From Ichthyophis bannanicus (taxonomy: Eukaryota; Chordata; Amphibia; Gymnophiona; Ichthyophiidae): a DNA stretch of 64,000 nt. The translations under genes were made by a program, and so were the position numbers. Below, in pieces: positions 33,080 through 44,043 of the stretch; position 1 is the stretch's first letter, and the number at the start of each line of letters is the position of its first letter. The notes beneath the pieces are model-generated. The model had not been told where the DNA came from and did no database searches. It saw only the letters and a program-made list of their open reading frames with translations. The stretch is from contig CM066033.1 in the NCBI GenBank assembly GCA_033557465.1, positions 1,245,161,523 to 1,245,225,522 on the forward strand, read 5' to 3'.

Positions 33080-33632
33080 GTGGAGCTCGTAAAAGGAAGG
33101 AAAGGGAAAAAAGAGAGGGAATTGAGAGAAAGATTAATGACTTTGGAAGAATTGGACGCACAAGATAGAAAAGGAACCTACAGAGGACAAGTGTTGGCAG
33201 TAAGAGCTCAAATAAATGTAATGCAGGCGGACGCTATATGGTACCGTATGCGGCTCTTGAGACAGGAATTTTTTGAGGGGGGCAATAAAGCTGGGAGGTA
33301 CATGGCACAGAAACTGAAACAAAGGAAGTTAAGATCACATATATTGAAAGTTAGAGATGTGGGAAGGAAGATAGTTTCTAAAGATGGAGATATTAGAGAG
33401 GCCTTCAAGAGATTTTATCAATTGCTATACGAGGCAAGAATCCCCCCAGAGATGGACAGGGTACAAAGCTACCTAGACTCTATAAAGCTGCCGAAATTAG
33501 AAGAGGTGGAACAAAAAGAGTTAAATAGAGCCATAAGAGAAGAGGAAGTCTTAAAAGCAATAAAACAGTTGAAAGTAGATAAGGCTCCGGGATTAGATGG
33601 GTTAACAGCAAGGTTTTACAGAAGCTTCATAG
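33080..33632 (+). pseudogene. L1-B ORF2 linker and start of RT
   Basis: The lysine/arginine-rich linker is followed by AIKQLKVDKAPGLDGLTARF, the L1 RT fingers entry. It is interrupted at about 33632 by CR1-E. About 50-60 bases of ORF2 appear to be missing across that insertion. Confidence 0.78.
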
Positions 33633-34797
33633 AGATAAGAACATAAGACATGCCATACTGGGTCAGACCGAGGTCCATCAAGCCCAGTATCCTGTTTCCA
33701 ACAGTGGCCAATCTAGGTTATACGTACCTAGCAATAGCCCCAAAAGACACAGGTTCCACAATGCTTGTACTGGGTCAAGCATTGATATCCTGGGTCCCTT
33801 TTTAATAGTGGTTTATGGACCTTTCCTCCAGGAACTTGTCCAAACCTTTTTTAAACCCAGCTATACTAACAACCCTTACTACATCCTCCGGTAACAGATT
33901 CCAGAGTTTGATTACACGTTGAGTGAAAAAATATTTTCTTTTATTTGTCTTAAATAGTTTACCCTGTAGCTTCATTACATGTCCCCTAGTCTTTCTATAC
34001 TCTGATAGCGTAAACATTGATCCACGTTTATCCGTTCCACTCCATTCATTAATTTATAGACCTCTATCATATCTCCCCTCAGCCGTCTCTTCTCCAGGCT
34101 AAAGAGCCCTAACCTTCTTAGCCTCTCTTCATAGGAGTAGCCTTCCATCCCCTTCACCAATTTGGTGGCTCTTCTCTGTACTTTTTCTAATAACGCTATG
34201 TCCTTTTTAAGATACGGTGACCAGAACTGCACACAATATTCAAGGTGCGGTCGTACAGAGGCATTATAATATCCTTTGTTTTGTTCTCCATCCCTTTCCT
34301 TATGATACCTAGCATTCTATTTGCTTTCTTGGCCGCCGCTGCACACTGGGTGGAGGGTTTTAACATGTTATCCACAATGACTCCTAAATCTTTTTCCTGG
34401 GTGGTGGTTTCTAATGTGGAGCCTTGCATCGTGTAACTATAGTGTGGGTTGTTCTTTCCTAGGTGCATAACTTTGCACTTGTCCACATTAAATTTCATCT
34501 GCTATTTGGATGCCCAGTCTTCCAATTTATCCAGATCCTCCTGCAGTTTTTCCACAATCCTCTTGGGTTTTAACAACTTTAAACAGTTTTGTGTCATCTG
34601 CAAATTTGATAACCTCACTAGTTATTCCCTTTTCCAGGTCATTTATGAATATGTCAAAAAGCAGCGGACCCAGTACAGATCCCTGGGGTACTCCACTATT
34701 CACCTTTTTCCATTGGGAATATTGGCCATTTAGCCCTACCCTCTGCTTTCTATCTTTTAACCAGTTCCCGATCCACAATAGTACACTGCCTAGGTTT
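33633..34797 (-). mobile_element. CR1-E: 5'-truncated CR1 in L1-B ORF2
   Basis: Minus-strand CR1 of the LEERSINHY family: 3' terminus at 33633-33700, C-terminal RT frames at 34017-33802, 34232-33975 and 34498-34196, and upstream RT at 34805-34527 ([39 protein letters not shown]). It is broken by small indels. No clear target-site duplication; part of L1-B is missing at the junction. Confidence 0.82.
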
Positions 34798-37148
34798 GTT
34801 AGCAAGCACTATGGGGTGGGCAGGAATAACAGCAATACATAAAGCAGGAAAGGATCCACAAGAATGCTCTTCATATAGACCTATTTCATTATTGAACCTG
34901 TAAGTATTAGTGTATGTGTCTCATATCCCTGTGTGTTAAATGTATCCCCCAATTGTGTTGTGACCGCTTTGATTGAAGGATAAGGCGGTATACAAAACTG
35001 TCTAAATAAATAAATAAATTACTGGCTAAAATATTGGCTATGCGTTTAAATAGGGAAATTAATACATCAAGATCAAGCGGGATTTATATCCGGTAGGCAG
35101 GTAGCAGATAACGTACGCAAGACACTAAATACAATCTGGTCAATTGAAAAAAGTATGGAGGGAGCACTATTGCTATCCTTGGATGCGGAAAAGGCCTTTG
35201 ACCAAATGTCTTGGCCTTTCCTATTCCAGGTAATGGAAAGAATGGAGTTGGAAGGAGAATTCATGGGTTGGATACAAGCATTATACCGCAACCCAAAAGC
35301 TTGCTTTCGGGTTAACGGAGCGTATTCACAGTTTTTTGAGCAGGGGAGGAGGACGAGGCAGGGATGTCCTTTGTCCCTCCTATTGTTTGCGCTATCAGTG
35401 GAACCATTCGCGGCAAGGGTAAGAGAACGGGCAGATTTGAAAGGTATAACTGTAGGAAAGAAAGAATATAGAATCTCGTTGTATGCAGATATCATCATTT
35501 TAAGCATGACTACACCGGGGTTCACTATACCATTATTAATGTGGGAATTAGAAGAATATAGCAGACTGGTTTTACTATCAATTGGGCAAAATCTGAAATA
35601 TTCAATTTGTCAATTAATAAAGGAGGAGCAGGAAAAATTACAAAAGAAATAACCGTTTAGGTGGGCTCGGGGATCGATTCGATACCTAGGGATACAAATA
35701 AGTAGCAGTTTGGAATCGTTATATGACTTAAATTACTTAAAGCTATTTGGGCAAGTGGAGAGTTGGTTGAATGGGTGGGGGCAAGGTTATGTGTCCTGGT
35801 TTGGACAAATTACTATTATAAAAATGATGCTATTGCCTAGATTTCTGTTCCTGTTCCAAACATTGCCGATACAGGTACCATATAGTAAGTTGAGGCAAAT
35901 GCAAAAAATCATTAATCGCTTTATTTGGCAAAATAGGAGTCCCAGGGTAGCACTATCCATCATTCAGAGAGCAAAGGGGGAGGGGGGCTTGGGGTCCCTA
36001 ACTTCAGAAAATGCTATGAGGCAGCACAGTTGAAAACAATATATGAATGGCATTGAGAGAAACAGAAGCAATGGGTTCAAATGGAAGAGGACTCAGTAAG
36101 GGGAGTGGGATTGGAGAGGATAGTATGGAAGGGAAGTAAAGTATTGGAAGGGACCACTTTAAACCCCATAATAGCGCATAGTCTGAAGGTTTGGATGCTC
36201 AACAGGAAAATATTAATACAATTAAAGAATACACACAAGGGATGACACTAATGTCATGCTTTGAGAGGGGGCAGGGGTGAGTATACTGAGAAGATGGGCT
36301 AAATTAGGGCTTACAGGTATTTCCCAAATAGTGGATAAAGAGGGGTTGAGAGATTTTGAGTGTATGAAGGATTTATACGGATTAACAAGAAATGATTATA
36401 GTTATATCCAATTTAGCCACTTTTTGCAACAGCAAAAGGTATGGAAGGATTTATGGGGAAATAGGGGGTGGTTTGAGGTCTTGGTATCAGGACAGTTAGG
36501 CCAAAAAGGAACCCTATCTAAGATATATAAAGGGTTAATGGAGGGTGGAGAGGGCAAAAAGAGTTCATGAAGAAATGGGAGGAAGATTTAGGGGTGCAAT
36601 GGACGGAGGAGGAGTGGGATAAGATTATACAGACAGTGGCTGGACTATCAATAGCTACTCAAATAAAGGAAAATGCCTATAAAGATTTATATAGGTGGTA
36701 TTGGACGCCGGCTCGTAAGAGGTGAGCAGGACTGGGGCAATCTGATTTGTGCTGGAGGGGCTGTCAGGAAAAAGGAGATATGCTACATATGTGGTGGAAA
36801 TGTGGAAAGATCAAAATATATTGGGGCAGGGTGTTGGATATAATTTATGAAATGACAGGATATAGATTACAAGGGACCCCAGAGGTCTGCTTACTGCATC
36901 AGTTAGAGGACACTATTTTGGAGAGGGACAAGGGGGTGCTGCATCATTGTATTGCGGCAGCTCGGTGTGAGATAGCAAGATGTTGGATGGGGCTGTCCTT
37001 GCCACAGGTGGATGGCTTCATTAGAAGGATGACAGAATTGTGTTTGATGCATCGACTGACGAAGCTGAGGCAAGGAAAACGGGAGAGGAGTACGGAACAT
37101 TGGGTGAGGGTGTGGGGATGGCTACAAAATTGGGGAGGGGGGGAGTAA
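34798..37148 (+). pseudogene. L1-B ORF2, rest of RT and C-terminal cysteine domain
   Basis: Starts [20 protein letters not shown] (34799 on) and [11 protein letters not shown], then a tail-only insertion, then LLAKILAMRLN. The palm follows: LLSLDAEKAFDQMSW, QGCPLSLLLFALSVEP and RISLYADIIILS. The catalytic YADD is YADI here (about 35485), so a metal-binding Asp is lost. Thumb and post-thumb blocks lie at 35710-36033 and 36277-36570. The CWRGCQEKGDMLHMWWKC motif is at about 36750. Several shifts and stops. Confidence 0.8.
34902..35023 (+). mobile_element. Tail-only L2-like insertion
   Basis: About 120 bases with GACCGCTTTGATTGAAGGAT, AAGGCGGTATACAAAACTG and an AAATAAATAAAT end, splitting L1-B ORF2 between SLLNL and LLAKILA. 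No coding sequence, no clean duplication visible. Confidence 0.65.
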
Positions 37149-37496
37149 AGGCGAGGGGGGAGTAAGGAGGGAAGGGAAGGAATAAAGAATGTTATCAGTA
37201 CGAAGTCGTGTCTTTGGAATGAATAGGGGGAGTTCATATATAGTGGCGATGATTATGATAGCACTGACGAGACATTGCCATAAAAAATCATAGGATGGGT
37301 GAAATAGAGAGGGGAAGGGAGGGGGGAGGAGGGGTATGTATAAGCATAAGGTATACTGCAGTTGTAAACGCTAGAGGTGAACATATCGGGATTGTGTACA
37401 AGTTATAAAAGTTGTATATGGAGATGACAGAAGATGCTTGTTAATGAACAGAAAATATTAATAAAAAGTTAAATGGGAAAAAAAAGAAAACAGAGT

Positions 37497-38003
37497 AGGG
37501 TTAAATGGACAATTTTCTCAGTGGAGAAAGGTGAATAGTGGAGCACCCTGGGGATCCATTTCGGGCCCGCTGTTTTTTATCATATTTATAAAAGACCTGG
37601 AAATGGGAATAATGAGTGAGGTGATCAGATTTGCAGATGAAATCAAACTATTCAAAGTTGTTAAAACACAAGAGGATTGTGAAAATTGCAGGCGGACCTT
37701 GAAAAATTGGAAGACTGGATGTCCAAATAAAAGATGAAATTTAATGTGAACAAGTGCAAAGTTACGCACTTAAGAAAGAGCAACCCAAACTACAGTTATA
37801 CAGTGCAAGGTTCTATATTAGGAATCACTACTCAGGATACGTATCTCGGCGTCGTTGTGGGTAGTACATTGAAATCCTCTGCCCAGTATGCAGTAGCAGC
37901 CAAGAAAGCAAATAGAATGCTAGGAATCATAAGGAAAGGAATGGGTTAGGATTTGATAGAGAAGTGGGGTCTGACCCATTATGGCATATCTTATGTTCAT
38001 ATG
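37497..38003 (+). mobile_element. CR1-A piece 4 (RT palm to 3' end, internally deleted)
   Basis: Continues [15 protein letters not shown], then SGPLFFIIFIKDLE, RFADEIKLFKVV (catalytic FADD is FADE), KCKVTHL and [12 protein letters not shown]. About 600 bases of thumb and 3' UTR are then missing: at 37943 a 23-base filler identical to 31927-31949 bridges directly to the CR1 terminal sequence GGTCTGACCCATTATGGCAT. The element ends near 38003. Confidence 0.8.
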
Positions 38004-38109
38004 AGACAGGTTGTGTGGATGCTGAGAACCCAATAATCAAAAGCCTTAAGGCATCTCAGATATTGCCCATTTCTCACAGATTCTCTCATTAGGTCCCTTT
38101 CAATCTAGT

Positions 38110-39900
38110 CAAAGGTTTTCCCTTCCAAATTGCTCCATCACAAAAATTGACAACAGATGCGTCCATCCAGGGTTGGGGAGCTCATCTCGATGGGTTTAAC
38201 ACCCGAGGCATTTGGTCCCTCCAGGAAGGGCTCCATCAGATCAACTTCTTGGAACTAAGAGCCATAGCAAATGCTCTGAGTGCTTTCAAAGATCAGCTGT
38301 CCAATGAAATTTTCCTCATTCAAACAGACAACCAAGTAGCCGTGTTCAACAGCAGCTAGCAGAGAGAAACATGCTCACACCTCTTGTGTTGGGAAACAGT
38401 CAGGTTGTGGACATTTGCTATCTCCCATGGGATGGATTTATGGACCACTTACCTACCAAGAGAACAAAACACACTGACGGACAGACTGAGTCAAGTCCTT
38501 TAGCCCCATGAATGGGTCCTGGACAGAGAAGTTGCAAGTTGCATTTTTCGGGAGTGGGACACCCCCTCGATCTTTTCACGATTGCTCAGAATGCCCAGGT
38601 AGATCTGTTCTTCTTCAGAGTGGGGTATACCTTCTTCCTCAGTTGGGTGGGAGGGTCTTCTTTATGCATAAACTCCAAAACTACCCATTGCCAAGACCCT
38701 TCTGAAGCGCAAAATAGACAGAGGTACAGTGATGCTCATCGCCCCTTATTGGCCCAGACTGCCATGGTTCCCTCTCCTCCTAGAGCTCTCCAATTGGTGA
38801 CCAATTTGGCTGGGCCCCCCACCGCATCTAATATCGCAGGAGATCAGAACAATGTTGCACCCCATCAAGTCCCTGTTCCTCACAGTTTGGATGTTGAGAG
38901 GCTGATGTTGTCCGCACCCAATCTGCCGGCCAGTGTTACTAGTGTCCTTTTGGCCTCCAGGAGAGCCTTGTTGAGAAAGTCAGTGAGGTTTGCTGTCTGG
39001 TGTCAGGAACGCTCCCCTAGATCTCTTCACCTATTCCACTCAAATGCTGCTTAAGTATCTTCTGCATCTCTCTGAGTCTGGACTCAAATCCAACTCAGTA
39101 AGGGTTCATCTCAATGCAAGATGTAGAGGGTAAACCCATTTCTGTACAGTGTTTAGTTTTTCGCTTCATGCAGGGTTTACTGTTGTTAAAAACTCCCTAT
39201 AAGTACCACCTGCAGTGTCTTGGGACCTCAATGTAATTCTTGCGAAGCTAATGCAAGTTCCTTTTAAGCCGCTCAATTCCTATTCTCTGAAGTACCTGGA
39301 AGGTGCTTTTTCTGGTGGTGGTCACTTCAGCACACAGGATGAGCGAGCTTCAGGCCTTAGTTCATCTACCTTATACTAAATTCCATCATAATATAGTACT
39401 CCATACTCATTCCAAATTCCTTCTAAAAGTGGTAACTTCCATTTTAATCAGTCAATCGTCCTTTCAATATTTTTCCCAAAACCTCATGCTCACAAAGAGG
39501 AAACTGCGCTGCACATGTTGGAGTGCAGACAAGCCTTAGTTTTCTACTTGGAGCGGGCAAAAGCCTTTAGAAATTTCATCCAGCATTTTGCTTTAGTCCC
39601 CAGTAAGCTAGGGGTTGCTATCTCCAAAAGCACATATCAATTTGGCTAGCAGATTGCAGCTCTTTCACTTACAACCAGGCAAACCTAAGCCTTTGAGGGT
39701 CATATCATGGCTCATAATGCCAGAACTATGGCTGCATCAGTGGCTCACTTGTGCTCTGTCTCCTTGGAAGAGATTTACAGAGTTTCAAGTGGTCATCAGT
39801 CCACACATTCATATCTCACTACTGCCCTGGGGGGATTCCCAACGCAATAGCAACTTCAGCCAATCAGTACTCAGGAATCTGTTTGGGAAATAGAATCCAT
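38110..39900 (+). pseudogene. DIRS-2 RNase H to tyrosine recombinase remnants
   Basis: RNase H begins LTTDASIQGWGAHL near 38145, with NFLELRAIANAL and FLIQTDNQVAVFN (the D-E-D pattern retained). A PYWPRL-like methyltransferase-region remnant is near 38740. The recombinase appears at 39303 on as VVTSAHRMSELQAL, keeping the first catalytic Arg in HRMSEL. The C terminus near 39762-39840 reads KWSSVHTFISHYC, containing the nucleophile Tyr. Numerous shifts and stops. Confidence 0.7.
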
Positions 39901-40080
39901 CTCCATTTCCACCTAGTCCCATTTCTTTTAGTTCATGCTACCTTTAAGAAACAAAAAGTGTAAAATGCAAAAGGCCTGTTGCCTCCAAAAACAGTTTGTT
40001 GTTGCCTCTGTTGCGCACGTTGTCCCCTTTTTTGTTCAATAGCCTGTAGGGAGTCCCAAACATGAGGTCTTTTCCTCCTT

Positions 40081-40412
40081 GTCCATGGAGAAATGTAGTT
40101 ACTCACCTGTAGCAGATGTTCTCCATGGACAGCAGCTACAAGGTATGTATGCAGTTTATGCCTTGTGATAAGTAGTAGTAGTAATAGGAAAAGTCCTTCA
40201 AGCTCACCCTCCTCCCCTATGAGTTGTATTGTCTTCAGCTGTGATTTTGACGGAGATAAAATGCTGCTGCCGTGGCAGGCGGGAAGATGTGTGCATGCAC
40301 GGAGGAGGAGCTGGGAGTAGTCCAGCATGGAGCTCTGTTGGATGGTGTTACCCATACGTGAGAACTTTTCCTGCTGTCCATAGAGAACACCTGCTACTGG
40401 TGAGCAAGTACA
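40081..40412 (+). repeat. DIRS-2 internal complementary region and right terminal repeat
   Basis: 40094-40135 is the reverse complement of 40371-40412 with a few mismatches (both centred on GAACA-CTGCTAC and GGTGAG-AA). The first part (40081-40093) should be complementary to the missing left end. Confidence 0.65.
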
Positions 40413-40425
40413 TTTTTTGGCACAT

Positions 40426-41138
40426 GTAGACATCAATAAAGGCAGAGGAGAGTACTCTTTTTTTTTTTCCCCCCCCCCCTCACTCCCTACAAAAAATAAT
40501 CGAGGGGGGGTGGGTACATGTCTCTTCATCGCTGGGTCTGCTGCTTTACTCTTCCACCCCCATAGGGTAAAGGAGCAATAACAGTAACAAGTCATAAGAT
40601 CATCAGTGCGGAGCCTTGGATCTTACATATTTTCATGCTCTGTGGAAATCTCACCTTTGCACAGGTAACACAAAACCCATGCAGAGGAGGGGACAGGAAT
40701 TGCATAGCTTTTACAATTTGTTAACTCCTGCTGCTGACAGCAGCGCTCCAGCGCCTATCAAAATTAGTGCTAAAAACAGTTGCCTATTTCTAAATGTGGG
40801 CCTGATGAGTTGATAGTGTTGAAGTACTCCTTTAAATATCCTCTTAGCAAGTAAATTTGTACTTTTTAGGAGCTTTGATGATGCAGATATTTATTTTACT
40901 GGCTATTTATATTCAGGTCAATATTCAAATGGACTTACACATTCACCATCCTTCAGTGAATGTCTAAGTCCACTATCTGTGTATTTTAAACCACTGTATA
41001 GATAATATTGGTAATGTTGGGCTAAAAATCCCTCTAACCAACATGATACTCTCCATATAGTGAAGTGGCAGAGGGAGGACAGAACAACAAAAATATCTTA
41101 TCTAGTGGAAATTTTTCAGTTATCTGAATGTTGTACAT
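40426..41138. other. Unannotated sequence
   Basis: Apart from T and C homopolymers at 40459-40480 and a G-run near 40505, I see no open frame, LINE tail or repeat pair. A stretch near 40870-40990 with GTCAATATTCAAATGG recalls the 'GAATATTGAG' repeats at 47000 and 58740. A polypyrimidine tract (41139-41155) ends in AATAG just before the candidate exon. Confidence 0.5.
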
Positions 41139-41164
41139 TTGAATTTTTTTTTCTTGTCGAATAG

Positions 41165-41417
41165 CAGGCCTAAACGCATAGTGATGGTGGCACTAGCTGC
41201 ATTACACGTGTATTTAGCGTTGCTGATGATACAAATAGGGGCATGGAACATATGCAATAATTTAAACACCAGTGTGAGAGAACTTTTTCTAGTTATACCT
41301 CAACAAGGGAATGCAGCTCATAAGGAGCTTTCAGGGCTTGGCTATTTGGCCTTCTGGAAAATGTATAAACTGGTTGCTCTGGGAAGCACTTTTATGATTG
41401 TTTACTGTTTGTTTTAA
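41165..41417 (+). CDS. Possible terminal exon of an unrecognised membrane protein
   Basis: A polypyrimidine tract and AG (to 41164) precede a frame with RPKRIVMVALAALHVYLALL, a hydrophobic segment continuing to GAW. Next come a polar loop (NICNNLNTSVRELFLVIPQQ) and a second hydrophobic stretch at the end (LVALGSTFMIVYCLF, then TAA at 41415-41417). Two putative membrane spans. It resembles no retroelement protein I know and is flanked by non-repeat sequence. I do not recognise the family; no partner exon is identified. It may equally be a chance frame or a processed remnant. Confidence 0.25.
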
Positions 41418-41429
41418 GAATAGGGTTTG

Positions 41430-43800
41430 TTTATGATGTATGGTGTATTAAAATTCTTGATATACCGCAAAACAATAATCAAAAATAGGAAAGGAATGCC
41501 ATAAAATAGTAGTATAAAGATTAGAGATATCAAGGCCAAGGAGGTTAGGAGAAGCAAGGAGGGGATAGCAGAAATCCTGATGTTCCAGAGTTGCAACTGG
41601 GTGTACAACAGCCAAATTATGGTACACTATATAGTTTTAGAGGAAAGGTGAAATGCCTGTTGGAAAAGATATTTTTTAAGAGCTGTTTTAAATCTAGGGG
41701 GGAGGGGATGATTCAAGACACACAGAAGCGGGAAGGGAGTTCCATACTTAGGGACCAAGAAAAAAGAGAGCAGCATTCAGGGTGCTATCAAGATGAGCCA
41801 TGGATGGAGATGGCAAATAGTTGATGAGCATGCAAGGAGCGAAGAGAACGTGGTGGCGCGCATGGAATTATGTGAGAAACGAGATAGGCAGGGACACCAG
41901 AACTGAGGATCTTATGGATAATAATGAGCTTATATTGCGAGCAGAAAGCCAAGGGAAACCAAATGAGATTTAATGAGTAAGGGGGTGACATGATCAAATC
42001 ATGATGAATGATAAAGATGATGCATTGCTGTATTTTGAACCGATTGTAGCCGCTTCGATTGATATTGTGGCAAGCCAGAATAGACAGTGTTACAGTAATC
42101 CAGTTTAGAAATGACCAAAGACAACAATGAAATGGTAATCACAGGGACAGGCAAGTATGAGCGAATAGCCTGGATTTGACGGAGTGAGTAGAAACGACGA
42201 CGAGCAACAGTGCTAATATGGGACTGAAAAGACAACATGGAATCAAGAATGACTCCTAGAGTTTTGATAAAGAGAGGTTAGAAACTGGCCGGAAATTGCT
42301 GGGAGAGGTAGGATCCAGTGTGGGGTTTTTTAAGAGGGGCCGAACCATAGCAGTTTTCCAAAAATGTCAGATGAAAGACTATTATTGAAAAGTGTCAGAA
42401 TATAAGAGAAAAGCACTAGCGATACACTATTAATCCAAGTAGAAGGAATAGGATCTAAGGCACAAATAGTTTTAGAGGAGGAGGATAGGACTTTCTACAG
42501 AGCAGACATAGTGATTGGGTTGACCTTGGACCAAGTATGAAAGTGCACTTGGCCAGGAATATCCTCAGATGACCTGGGGGAAAGGGGATCCTCTAACACG
42601 GAGGAAGACGAGGGGGAACTAATAGGGGTAAAACCCCACCCTAACCAAAAAAAAAAAAGACAAATCAAGAAGAGGCTGACTCCTGTTTATATGTAACTAC
42701 AAAGATTGTCACATAAGTTTGTTTGTACAATATGTTCCTTGTAAATAGTTAATACCGCTGTTCCATGTAAACGTTGTTTGAAAATAGTTAATATTGCTGT
42801 TCCATGTAAAAGTTGTTCAGTTGTTCTCTGTTAACCGCCCTTGATCTCTGGAAGGGGCGGTATAGAAGAAATGTATAAATAAACAAAACTTTGTTGTAAG
42901 GATGATACTTTGTAAGAAAAATATTGTGCTAGCCCTTCAGCCGAAGGGGCAGTAGGTAGTGAAGGAAGAAATGACGGATGGAGAAGACAAGAGACTATGG
43001 AATATAACTGCTTTTGTCTATTAGTGGCCTTGGTTATTAATTGCCCATAGTAGTGGTAGTTAGCTGCAGTGATGGCTTGATGTAGGTGCGAAGATTGTTT
43101 CAAAACATGACAAGGGAAGAGCTACGACGACGGCGCCACATGTGTTCTGCTCTTCGCAGTTGGCAATGGAAGGTTAGCAATCCTGAATGACACGAGAGAT
43201 GAAAGTGGGGATGGCCCATGGGAATGGATGTGTTTGGTTGGACCAGATTATCCAGAGCCGCCTTAAGAGTCTGGTTCCAAATAGAAGTCTGATCATTTGG
43301 GGAAAGATCAGAAAAATCGGGTGGAAATAATGAACCGGCAGGGGGAAAGTCTGAAAGAGTAGATTTGGGAATGTGAACATGAGAATGTTGTGTAGAGGAA
43401 GAAGCGACGGAGGAAGAGGTAGGAGGAGAGAAACTGAAAAGTGTTCAATAGTGGTCTGACCAAGGGAGGATAAAGCTATGAAGCCCAGAAAATCTGCTCT
43501 TGAATAAGGAGGAGATTTAAGGTATGCCCTTCAATTTGAGTAGGAAAGGAAATGTGTTGTGTTAAAGATAAATCTTAAATGAGGGAAAGACATTGCTTAT
43601 CTCAGGCATGAATCAGGTGATCATTGTGGAAGTTAAAATCCCCTAGGATAAGGAGATCCAGGAAAGCAGTAACTTTTGATTAAAGTAGCAGTAAATAGTT
43701 CCCATATGGTGGATGAAAGGGAAGGCGGGGCATAGATGTGACCTGAAAATGAAGGCGGTATCTGTAGGAGAAATGCCTCAGGATAGTGGAGCATGGGGGA
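41430..43800 (-). mobile_element. L2-B: L2 LINE, decayed
   Basis: The minus strand carries L2 protein pieces in order: endonuclease remnants (43780-43174), the linker YHYYGQLITKATNRQKQLYS (43103-42831), RT remnants (42630-42240) and the C terminus with RRRFYSLRQIQAIRSYLP, VISKLDYCNTVYSGLP and LQSVQNTAMHHL (42238-41999). FPLAFCSQYKLIIIHKILSS follows (41997-41788). The tail near plus 41450-41475 has GATATACCGC. Interrupted at about 42640-42893 by a tail-only element. No intact frame. Confidence 0.72.
42640..42893 (+). mobile_element. Tail-only L2-like insertion
   Basis: Starts at an A-tract near 42645 and ends AACCGCCCTTGATCTCTGGA, GGGGCGGTATAGAAG and ATAAATAAACAAAA. It contains two copies of a roughly 60-base unit (TGTAAATAGTTAATA.CG/TTGCTGTTCCATGTAAA; about 42741-42765 and 42785-42810). 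No coding content. Boundaries are approximate. Confidence 0.6.
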
Positions 43801-44043
43801 GTTTTGATTGTGTATGTGAACTTAATTATGGACTAGGAGTAGCCTCACCCCAAAGACCAGGATTCGATTCCCACTGGCATTCCTTGTGACCTTGGGCAAG
43901 TCATTTTACCCTTCATTGCCTCGAAAGAAAAGGCCTTACAATCTACTTCCAGTCATATCTTGACAAGAAAACCCAGGGGCTGCTGAGTTGTCCAGAGTCA
44001 GCATTGACTTGATGGCACTTAATAAATAAATAAATAAATAAAA
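43801..44043 (+). mobile_element. tRNA-derived SINE with a different tail
   Basis: A B-box-like GGATTCGATTCCCACT (43859-43874) and CCTTGTGACCTTGGGCAAGT CORE-like segment are followed by a tail with GTCCAGAGTCAGCATTGACT and TGATGGCACTTAATAAATAA. That tail recalls the 'GACTCGACGGCAC' ends of RTE-mobilised SINEs rather than the L2-type GCGGTATA tail. The A-box region is poorly preserved. It abuts CR1-F. Confidence 0.6.

Larger units (their letters stand above)
29903..37481 (+). mobile_element. L1-B: full-length L1-clade LINE with two nested insertions
   Basis: The element starts GGACTACCGGTGACATCATC at about 29904, has an 800-base 5' UTR, ORF1, a G-rich intergenic spacer, ORF2 with endonuclease, RT and C-terminal Cys motif, and a 3' UTR ending ATTAATAAAAAG with an A-tract. 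It is flanked by AAAAGAAAACAGAGT (29888-29902, 37482-37496). Insertions inside it are CR1-E (about 33633-34797) and a tail-only element (about 34902-35023). Net length is about 6.3 kb. Both ORFs are broken. Confidence 0.86.
38004..40425 (+). mobile_element. DIRS-2: 5'-truncated, decayed DIRS element
   Basis: It contains RNase H, methyltransferase-like and tyrosine recombinase remnants, an internal complementary region (about 40081-40135) and a right terminal repeat (40371-40412). Gag, RT and the left repeat are missing. Sequence differs clearly from DIRS-1, so it is another family. The start at about 38004 follows the CR1-A terminus, but the exact boundary is unclear. Confidence 0.72.
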
